Part shown: piece after piece, positions 6,454 through 12,398 of the stretch
Layout of the letters: the number at the start of each line of letters is the position of its first letter
Numbering within the stretch: position 1 is the stretch's first letter
Source: an uncultured Lewinella sp.
Lineage (GTDB): Bacteria > Bacteroidota > Bacteroidia > Chitinophagales > Saprospiraceae
Length of the DNA: 12,398 nt
NCBI GenBank assembly: GCA_938021455.1
Contig: CALIGP010000034.1
Location: 1 to 12,398 of the forward strand
Direction: 5' to 3'
The notes under the pieces: generated by a model
The model's database searches: none
What the model saw: only the letters and a program-made list of their open reading frames with translations
What the model was told of the DNA's origin: nothing
Translations under genes and position numbers: made by a program

Positions 6454-8892
6454 ATGAAAGTTTCTTTTGCCTTCCTTTTTTTCTTTTCCTTTTCACTCAT
6501 GGTCTTTGCCCAGCAGAAACCCAGTTTGGAGGCCATCCGTACGGATGAGCCCATCAAAATCGATGGCCTTATTGATGAGACTGCCTGGCAAACTGCCCCG
6601 GTAGGAGACGACTTTACCAACCTCCAACCCATTCCGGGGGTCAAACCTGCGCAGAAATCGGAGGTGCGAGTTTTGTATAACGATCGTGGCTTTTACGTTA
6701 GCGCAATGCTTTATGATGCTAGTCCGGATAGTATCCTGGCGGAACTTACTGAGCGGGACGACCTGGGAAATACGGATTGGTTCGCCATCTCGCTTGATCC
6801 TTATAACAGTGGTCAGAATGGCTTTGCTTTTCTTACGACCCCCGCTGATGTACAATTCGATTCTCAATATTCGACCCAGGGAGAAGATTCTAATTGGGAT
6901 GCGGTTTGGGTTAGCAAATCCGCTCGTTTGGTCAATGGCTGGTCGGTAGAATACTTCATCCCCTATTCTGCCATCCGCTTTCCGAAAACAAATGAGCAGG
7001 AATGGACGATCAACTTTGTACGCAACGTACAGCGTAATCGCGAAAAAAGCTTTTGGACAGAAATTGATCCCAACATTGACGGCTACCTTAATCAATGCGG
7101 AAAGCTGACGGGTATTCGTGATGTGAAAGCCCCCGTTCGCATTCAAGCGACCCCATTTTTGGCAGTATACGGGCTCAAGTCCAGAGAAGCAGGAGCGGAT
7201 AAAGCTGCTACGGGAAGTAGTGTTACTGGCGGTATGGACCTTAAAGTAGGACTGAGCGATGCTTTCACGTTGGATATGACCTTGATTCCAGACTTTGGGG
7301 AAGCGCGTAGCGATGACCAAATCCTGAACCTTGGCCCATTTGAGCAGCGTTTTGACGAGCAGCGGGCCTTTTTCACCGAAGGCACGGAGCTTTTCAATAA
7401 GGGCGGCTTCTTCTATAGTCGGCGGGTTGGCGGGCAGAATCATTTTGGTGGTGCACTGGGAAGAGAAATGTTAGAGGGAGAGATCGTAGTGGATAACCCG
7501 CAACGAGCGAAACTGTATAACGCAACAAAAATTAGTGGTAGGACTGCAGGCGGTACCGGCATTGGTTTTTTCAATGCCGTAGAGCAAGCCAATTATGCGA
7601 CCATCCGGAACCTGGAAGGGGAGGAGCGCAGGGTGTTAACGAACCCACTGACGAATTACAACGTAGCCGTAGTTGATCAAAACCTGAAGAATAACTCCTC
7701 GCTAACTCTGATTAATACCAACGTAATGCGGGAAGGAGAAGCAACGGATGCTAACGTTACTGGCCTGCTATTTGATATTCACAACAATGCGAATAAGTAT
7801 GCCGTCAGGGGGAAATTCGGGCTGAGTCAACGTTTCCTACCGGAAGAAACATCAAGAGGACACGTAGCAGAATTAAGTCTGCGGAAAATATCCGGAAACT
7901 GGACCTGGTCTCTCTTCGCTGGCGAAGAGAGCGATACCTACGACCCAAATGATTTAGGCATCCTCTTTTCGAATAATTCCAGAAGGGTTAGTGGCCAACT
8001 AAGTTATAACCATCGAGAACCATTTCTAAACGGGTATTTCCTGAACGGAGGAACGGGTTTTAGCGCCGATTACGAAACTCTTTATACCAATGAATTTACC
8101 GAATCTCTTGCTGAGGTATGGGTGTACGGACAGACGAAGCATTTTTGGAACGTGAACTTCTGGTCAGAATCGAGCCTTTCTGATCAGTACGATTATTTCG
8201 AACCCAGAGTCGCTGGTCGGGTCCTCCGTAATCCGGGCTTTCGCAATTTTGGCGGCTGGATTGGAACAGACAGCCGCAAAGCGATTCGCCTGAGTATGAA
8301 CGCGAATACGAACGGGTATTATGGTGCTGATCGCTCCGATTTGTACATGAATGTCAACGCTCGGTGGCGATTGAGCGACCGACTGAGCCTCAATGCATTT
8401 ACTTTTCGTGGCAGGGAGAAAAACGAGGTAGGCTACGTTAATCGTCAGCAGGTCGAATTACCAGAAGGTGGGGAACGAACGGATATTTTTATGGGTCAGC
8501 GAAACGTGACAAGTGTGGAGGCTGGCTTCTCCGGAAAATACAGCTTTACCGCTAATATGACCCTCAACCTTCGGGTGCGGCATTACTGGTCAGGCGTGAG
8601 TTACAACGATTTTTTCCTTTTGGGCGAGGAGGGAGATTTACAGACTACGGACTACGCGAATAACCATGATCAGGATTTTGATGCCTTCAACGTAGACCTT
8701 ATTTATCGTTGGCGCTTTGCGCCAGGTAGTGACATCTTTTTTATCTACAAATCTAATGTGACGGACTTCGACCGGATACGAGCTGAAGGTTATGGTAAGA
8801 GCTTTAATGATCTCTGGCAAGATACGCCACGTAATGGTTCTATTTCGTTGAAAATGGTGTACTGGCTGGATTATGCGAGCTTGGTGAAATGA
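6454..8892 (+). CDS. DUF5916 domain protein with N-terminal CBM9-like domain, probable outer-membrane beta-barrel
   Basis: This is a secreted envelope protein of 812 residues from the ATG at 6454. The start is chosen because it begins a clean signal peptide (MKVSFAFLFFFSFSLMVFA, cleavage after residue 19); an upstream in-frame GTG would bury it. Residues about 30-220 form a carbohydrate-binding-module-9-like beta-sandwich, with the typical KIDGLIDETAW opening, VRVLYNDRGFYV, and NGWSVEYFIPYSAIRFP. The remainder matches DUF5916, with its hallmark run around 280-327 (DFGEARSDDQI, EQRFDEQRAFFTEG, NKGGFFYSRR), then alternating amphipathic strands resembling a barrel to the end (SLKMVYWLDY). Family function is not established; binding or export of an envelope or surface polymer is a guess from the CBM9-like domain. 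It is followed by a long palindromic repeat, so it is probably a single-gene transcript. Family assignment is firm, role unknown. Confidence 0.92.
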   Translation: MKVSFAFLFFFSFSLMVFAQQKPSLEAIRTDEPIKIDGLIDETAWQTAPVGDDFTNLQPIPGVKPAQKSEVRVLYNDRGFYVSAMLYDASPDSILAELTERDDLGNTDWFAISLDPYNSGQNGFAFLTTPADVQFDSQYSTQGEDSNWDAVWVSKSARLVNGWSVEYFIPYSAIRFPKTNEQEWTINFVRNVQRNREKSFWTEIDPNIDGYLNQCGKLTGIRDVKAPVRIQATPFLAVYGLKSREAGADKAATGSSVTGGMDLKVGLSDAFTLDMTLIPDFGEARSDDQILNLGPFEQRFDEQRAFFTEGTELFNKGGFFYSRRVGGQNHFGGALGREMLEGEIVVDNPQRAKLYNATKISGRTAGGTGIGFFNAVEQANYATIRNLEGEERRVLTNPLTNYNVAVVDQNLKNNSSLTLINTNVMREGEATDANVTGLLFDIHNNANKYAVRGKFGLSQRFLPEETSRGHVAELSLRKISGNWTWSLFAGEESDTYDPNDLGILFSNNSRRVSGQLSYNHREPFLNGYFLNGGTGFSADYETLYTNEFTESLAEVWVYGQTKHFWNVNFWSESSLSDQYDYFEPRVAGRVLRNPGFRNFGGWIGTDSRKAIRLSMNANTNGYYGADRSDLYMNVNARWRLSDRLSLNAFTFRGREKNEVGYVNRQQVELPEGGERTDIFMGQRNVTSVEAGFSGKYSFTANMTLNLRVRHYWSGVSYNDFFLLGEEGDLQTTDYANNHDQDFDAFNVDLIYRWRFAPGSDIFFIYKSNVTDFDRIRAEGYGKSFNDLWQDTPRNGSISLKMVYWLDYASLVK

Positions 8893-8900
8893 TGGAGGTA

Positions 8901-9007
8901 GGGCGAGGCCGCAGGTGCAAATATTAGTTTTCGGAGAGCAATGTTAGGGAGGGTAGGGAGCTTCTCTTTGCTCTTATAGAACCCTCGCTGCACCTGCATC
9001 TGTGCCC
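8901..9007 (+). repeat. 107-bp imperfect palindromic intergenic repeat (copy B, both arms)
   Basis: The outer arms are 8901-8919 and 8989-9007, with a perfect 9-base inner match (GCAGGTGCA at 8911-8919, TGCACCTGC at 8989-8997) and matching GGG/CCC ends. Nested, nearly symmetric arms AGAGCAA (8935-8941) and TTGCTCT (8968-8974) sit 15 and 14 bases further in. The apex contains three GGG tracts (8947-8958). The right half is homologous to 22-64 at the window start. It begins 8 bases after the DUF5916 stop, so it may end or stabilise that transcript. A REP/MITE-like dispersed element is the likeliest nature; there are no obvious target duplications and no U-run. Confidence 0.55.
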
Positions 9008-9066
9008 AGAATGTTATATGGCCAAGCGTAAATAACATACCTCCCTTGAACGAACTTGTGCGTGTT

Positions 9067-9100
9067 TTTCAGTGTATTTAAATCGAGTGTACTAACTTTA
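9067..9100 (+). promoter_or_regulatory. Candidate promoter of the DUF3857 operon
   Basis: TAACTTTA (9093-9100) matches seven of eight positions of the TAnnTTTG -7 pattern. A weak TTTC (9067-9070) lies 22 bases upstream in place of the TTTG -33 element. The start would be near 9106, giving a leader of about 70 bases before the ATG at 9175. The surrounding DNA (9061-9174) is A/T-rich, as expected for a promoter. It would drive both DUF3857 genes. Confidence 0.3.
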
Positions 9101-9174
9101 CATTCGTATTAAGCAGCTTTTTTTAGAGCTATATTGCCTTCTGTATAAGCCGCTAACCCTATAACTATTTTCAA

Positions 9175-11145
9175 ATGTTCCCCCGCCTATTATGCCTTTT
9201 GGTGGTCCTTTTTACGGTCACCTCTCTCGCCTACTCACAAGAATTACCGGACGATGTCAAGTTCGGTAAAATCTCCATGGAAGATCGTCGCCTCACGGAA
9301 GCTCCCGGAGATTCAACGGCCGATGCTTACGTTCTGTACGACCTGCTGGATATGCAAATCAAGCAAGATCCGGACGGCGCTCCGATACTTCATGAATTCC
9401 GCCACCGTAGGGTAAAACTCTTTCGGGAGTCTGCTTTTGACCGCGCTGATGTAGAACTCGCCTACTACCGGGAATCCGAAAAAATTTCTCAGCTCAAAGC
9501 TTTTATTCATCTTCCCGAAGGCGGTGTTGTAAAGCTCAGCGGTAAAGACTTTATCCGAGAACGCTACGATGATGACCGTGATATTTGGCGGTTTACTTTC
9601 CCCAACGTATCCGAAGGAGCAGTCATTGAGTATATCTACTTGAAAACAGATAAAGGAATTACCGTTCCCAACCGCTACTATTTTCAGGAAGATATTCCTG
9701 TGCGATGGGCGGAGTACAACGCCTCTATTCCGTATTATTTTAATTACGTTAGTTTAGGGAACGCCAGTCAGTATACGATCAATAACGTCAGCACGGCTAA
9801 CCGGCTTTACGGTAATGAAAAAATCAGACATTCAACCATCAGATGGGCCTATAAGGACTTGCCCGCCTATAAAAAGCAGCCCTACGTTAACAACTTCGGG
9901 GATTATATCCCGCAAGCGCGCCTACAGTTACAGACCGTTCAGTACCCCGGCCGGCCGACTTACAAAGTCTTTTCCGACTGGAAAGAAACAACGGACAAAA
10001 TTGACGAATGGGCGTCGTTCGGTAAGGCTTACCGTAATAAAGGAAATTCTAATAAAGTGTGGAAAGTCGTCGAACCTTTACTTGCCGAAGCAAGTACGGA
10101 GACAGATAAGGCAAAGCTGTTGTACAACTTCGTGGCGGGCAAAATTTCCTGGGACGGAAGTTACTCCTGGACTTCCGAACGAACGCCCAACAAAGTGTAC
10201 GACGCCGCAAAGGGCTCCAGTGGTGAAATCAGCATGATGTTGCTGGCCTTACTCCGGCAGGCTGGTATTGAGGCGCAACCGATTCTCGTGCCACTCCGCA
10301 ATTACGGAACGCCCTTGGAAATCTATCCACTCATAACCCAGTTTGATCACTTGATGGTACTCGCTACCGTAGACGGAAAGGACATTATGCTTGACCCCAA
10401 TGATCTGAACCGCCCGCCCGGCTTACCACGGGTGAAAGCACTTAATCACCGCGTTTTTGTGGCTAACCCCGACAACCCACACTGGATCACGGTAGACGTG
10501 CCGAAGGCCAGTCAAACCATTATGGCCAACGTGACCCTGGATGAAGAAGGTATGGCGGAAGTAGACATCCAAAGCCGTATGTCCAGTTACTACGCCTTTA
10601 ATGGCCGTAACCGGATGCAAGAAATGGAGGAAGACGCTGAATTACCCATCGTAGAAAACATGATGGAGAGCTTTCCCGAAGCTGAAGTGGTCAGCCATGT
10701 GGTAAAGGAAGAAAAGGTCAAGAGCGGCCCGCTTTCTATGGACTTTAAATTGAAGGTCCCGATGGGGCAGGCAATGGATGATTACCTATATGTACAGCCT
10801 ATTTTGAGCCCCGTGTTGAATAATGAATTGGCCGATGCGGAATACCGCTTGTATCCGGTAGACTTCGCCTACCCCTGGATGGAACGCTACATCACCACCA
10901 TTACAATTCCTGAAGGCTATGCCGTTGAGGAGTTGCCGGAATCCATTCGGTTACGCTCTGAAGATGGTACGATGAGCTGCACCTTTGCGGCTACGGCTAA
11001 AGCGGACAACACGATCTCCATCAATTTTACCGTCAGTATTGACCGGACCGTATACGAGGCCGCTGAGTACGGCACCCTGCGCACGATGTTTAAGCGGATT
11101 ATCGAATTGCAGGAATCTACCATCGTCTTAAAGCGCGCCAAGTAA
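9175..11145 (+). CDS. DUF3857 transglutaminase-like protein lacking the catalytic Cys
   Basis: This is a secreted, probably periplasmic or surface protein of 656 residues. It has a signal peptide (about 1-21, MFPRLLCLLVVLFTVTSLAYS), the N-terminal DUF3857 beta-rich domain (about 45-260, with FPNVSEGAVIEYIY and QEDIPVRWAEYNASIPYYF) and a transglutaminase-like core (about 300-425). A C-terminal DUF3858-like beta domain runs to the end. In the core the place of the nucleophilic Cys reads AKGSSGEISMMLLALL, with Ser348-Ser349, while the histidine (FDH, His392) and aspartate (LDPND, Asp407) positions of the triad are kept. Family knowledge says the thiol is needed for catalysis, so this copy is probably a binding pseudoenzyme, though Ser-containing versions are known in Bacteroidota. 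The ATG at 9175 directly precedes the leader. It overlaps the next gene by one base (TAATG), implying coupled translation. Confidence 0.92.
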   Translation: MFPRLLCLLVVLFTVTSLAYSQELPDDVKFGKISMEDRRLTEAPGDSTADAYVLYDLLDMQIKQDPDGAPILHEFRHRRVKLFRESAFDRADVELAYYRESEKISQLKAFIHLPEGGVVKLSGKDFIRERYDDDRDIWRFTFPNVSEGAVIEYIYLKTDKGITVPNRYYFQEDIPVRWAEYNASIPYYFNYVSLGNASQYTINNVSTANRLYGNEKIRHSTIRWAYKDLPAYKKQPYVNNFGDYIPQARLQLQTVQYPGRPTYKVFSDWKETTDKIDEWASFGKAYRNKGNSNKVWKVVEPLLAEASTETDKAKLLYNFVAGKISWDGSYSWTSERTPNKVYDAAKGSSGEISMMLLALLRQAGIEAQPILVPLRNYGTPLEIYPLITQFDHLMVLATVDGKDIMLDPNDLNRPPGLPRVKALNHRVFVANPDNPHWITVDVPKASQTIMANVTLDEEGMAEVDIQSRMSSYYAFNGRNRMQEMEEDAELPIVENMMESFPEAEVVSHVVKEEKVKSGPLSMDFKLKVPMGQAMDDYLYVQPILSPVLNNELADAEYRLYPVDFAYPWMERYITTITIPEGYAVEELPESIRLRSEDGTMSCTFAATAKADNTISINFTVSIDRTVYEAAEYGTLRTMFKRIIELQESTIVLKRAK

Positions 11146-12398
11146 TGAAAAACCTATTTGCCTTATTGCTCCTTCTAGTCGGTTCTGCACTGACGGGGCA
11201 AGACCTCAGCATGTCTATTCTGACCATTCCTGCCGAACTGAAAGAGAACGCTGGTTCAGTTGTCCGCAGTCATGAAAAAGTATATACCGTAACGTCGGCC
11301 AACACCGCAACGATCTATGAACGAAAGGTGATTACGCTGCTAAATGATGATCATAATCGGGAAGATCAGTTCGTTGTCTTCTATGACGGTGATTCCAAAA
11401 TCACCAGCTTCAAAGCAACCTTATACGACGCGATGGGCGATAAGATTCGCTCCGCGAAAAAGTCGGAAATCCAAGATGTTAGCGCCATTAGTGGCGGACA
11501 GTTTTACACGGATTCCCGCGTGCAGACTACTACGCTCACGCATTTAAGTTACCCCTTTACCGTAGAGTTTGAATATGAGAAGAAGCTGAAGAACTTCGGT
11601 ATTGTAGAGTTTCCACACTGGTTACCGATGGACTATGATCAGTCCGTTATGTCATCTGTCTTTACCGCTAATGTCCCGATGGATAATGAGCTGCTTTTTC
11701 GGTCCAACGAATTACCAGAACCGGAGGTTGCCGCTAGCGGCGGTAACCGGGTCCACAAATGGTCCGTAAAAAACCTGCCAGCTCGCAAGTCGGAGGCGCT
11801 GGCGCCGCCTCGCTCAAAAACGCTCCCTTATTTACGAACGGGCCTAAAGTCTTTTGATACGGGAGAATACCAAGGTAGTCTGGAGAGCTGGGCCGCTTTT
11901 GGCACCTTCATGAATGAGTTGATGGTAGGGCGTTCCGAACTGCCTCCTCAACTGCAAGCCCTCGTTCGGGAAACCACCACTGGGCTGACGACTGATAAAG
12001 AAAAAATTGCCGCTCTCTATCGGGTGCTGCAGGACCGAACCCGCTACGTCGGTGTTCAATTGGGCATCGGTGGTTGGCAACCCTTCTCAGCGGAATATGT
12101 TGAAACGAATCGCTACGGAGACTGTAAAGCTCTGAGTAACTACATGGGGGCTATGCTCTCAGAAATCGATATTGAATCCTACCCCGTATTAATCGACTGG
12201 AATGACCGGCAGTTCTTCCCCGTTGAAGAGAGCTTCACGACTTCCGCTTTCAACCATATGGTACTTTACGTTCCCTCCGAGGATATGTATTTAGAATGTA
12301 CCAGTAGCGACGCTCCGGTTGGTTATCTGGGAGAAGGAAAGCAGGATCGCAACGTCCTTTGGGTTACGCCAGAGGGCGGCAAGCTAGTCCGTACTCCC
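11145..12398 (+). CDS. DUF3857 transglutaminase-like protein, Cys-containing (3' end beyond window)
   Basis: The frame is open from the ATG at 11145 to the last base, giving 418 residues without a stop, so the gene continues past the window. The protein starts with a signal peptide (MKNLFALLLLLVGSALTGQ). A DUF3857 domain (about 40-210) follows, with YPFTVEFEYEKKLKN and FPHWLPMDYD, then a transglutaminase-like core (from about 270). Here the catalytic cysteine is present in RYGDCKALSNYM (Cys327, codon 12123-12125), with the histidine in FNHMVLYV (His371). The acidic position reads LECTS (Glu384) rather than LDxT. A thiol hydrolase or transpeptidase acting on envelope proteins or peptides is the family-based expectation; the substrate is unknown. 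Its ATG shares an A with the preceding TAA stop. Together with the Cys-less neighbour it forms a two-gene operon of related but diverged copies. It is partial only because of the window edge. Confidence 0.9.
   Translation, partial: MKNLFALLLLLVGSALTGQDLSMSILTIPAELKENAGSVVRSHEKVYTVTSANTATIYERKVITLLNDDHNREDQFVVFYDGDSKITSFKATLYDAMGDKIRSAKKSEIQDVSAISGGQFYTDSRVQTTTLTHLSYPFTVEFEYEKKLKNFGIVEFPHWLPMDYDQSVMSSVFTANVPMDNELLFRSNELPEPEVAASGGNRVHKWSVKNLPARKSEALAPPRSKTLPYLRTGLKSFDTGEYQGSLESWAAFGTFMNELMVGRSELPPQLQALVRETTTGLTTDKEKIAALYRVLQDRTRYVGVQLGIGGWQPFSAEYVETNRYGDCKALSNYMGAMLSEIDIESYPVLIDWNDRQFFPVEESFTTSAFNHMVLYVPSEDMYLECTSSDAPVGYLGEGKQDRNVLWVTPEGGKLVRTP

Noticed and set aside
6493..7443. 316-codon open frame on the minus strand inside the DUF5916 gene
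   Set aside because: Long, but antisense to the conserved CBM9-like/DUF5916 signatures and without recognisable domains; the plus-strand gene explains the sequence.
8947..8958. Possible G-quadruplex from three GGG tracts
   Set aside because: Only three closely spaced tracts are present; the fourth needed for an intramolecular quadruplex is absent nearby.
9815..10237. 140-codon plus-strand open frame inside the first DUF3857 gene
   Set aside because: A shifted-frame shadow of the conserved DUF3857/transglutaminase region, basic and low in recognisable structure.
1..12398. Search for a mobile element, CRISPR array, tRNA, rRNA, toxin-antitoxin or defence cassette
   Set aside because: No transposase, integrase, regularly spaced direct repeats, cloverleaf, or known defence or toxin motifs were seen; gene content and codon use look native and uniform.

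Overview
The window reads as a chromosomal segment of a Bacteroidota bacterium. The evidence is an adjacent SusC/SusD outer-membrane nutrient-uptake pair, a DUF5916 outer-membrane protein, two DUF3857 transglutaminase-like genes, and start codons without clear Shine-Dalgarno sequences but with AT-rich leaders. By eye the base composition is close to half G+C, which with these families would fit a Saprospiria/Lewinella-like lineage. That placement is inference, since no rRNA or other marker gene is present.

Layout. Positions 1-100 lie downstream of susD and carry the right half of a dispersed intergenic repeat. Positions 101-1582 (minus) encode a SusD/RagB surface lipoprotein, and 1605-4686 (minus, plus its stop at 1603) its SusC/RagA TonB-dependent partner, 20 bp upstream. 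The 364-bp gap 4687-5050 holds a candidate Bacteroidota-type promoter for susCD, two perfect 10-bp palindromes and a stem-loop. Positions 5051-6268 (minus) encode a THUMP-domain RNA methyltransferase of the RlmL type, probably a housekeeping enzyme. Transcription then diverges across a 185-bp gap. On the plus strand, 6454-8892 encodes a secreted CBM9-like/DUF5916 protein, 8893-9174 is an intergenic stretch with a 107-bp imperfect palindrome, and 9175-11145 plus 11145-12398 (open at the window edge) encode two DUF3857 transglutaminase-like proteins overlapping by one base.

How the genes fit together. SusC and SusD form a TonB-energised transporter with a surface lid. No glycoside hydrolase, peptidase, sulfatase or regulator lies in the window, so the substrate cannot be named. 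The two DUF3857 genes are almost certainly one transcription unit. The first lacks the transglutaminase catalytic cysteine and the second keeps it, which suggests a pseudoenzyme/enzyme pair in the cell envelope.

No mobile element, CRISPR array, tRNA or rRNA was found. Most of the window is ordinary for the phylum. The items most worth a second look are the dispersed palindromic repeat, the Cys-less/Cys-containing DUF3857 pair, and the palindromes around the susC promoter.
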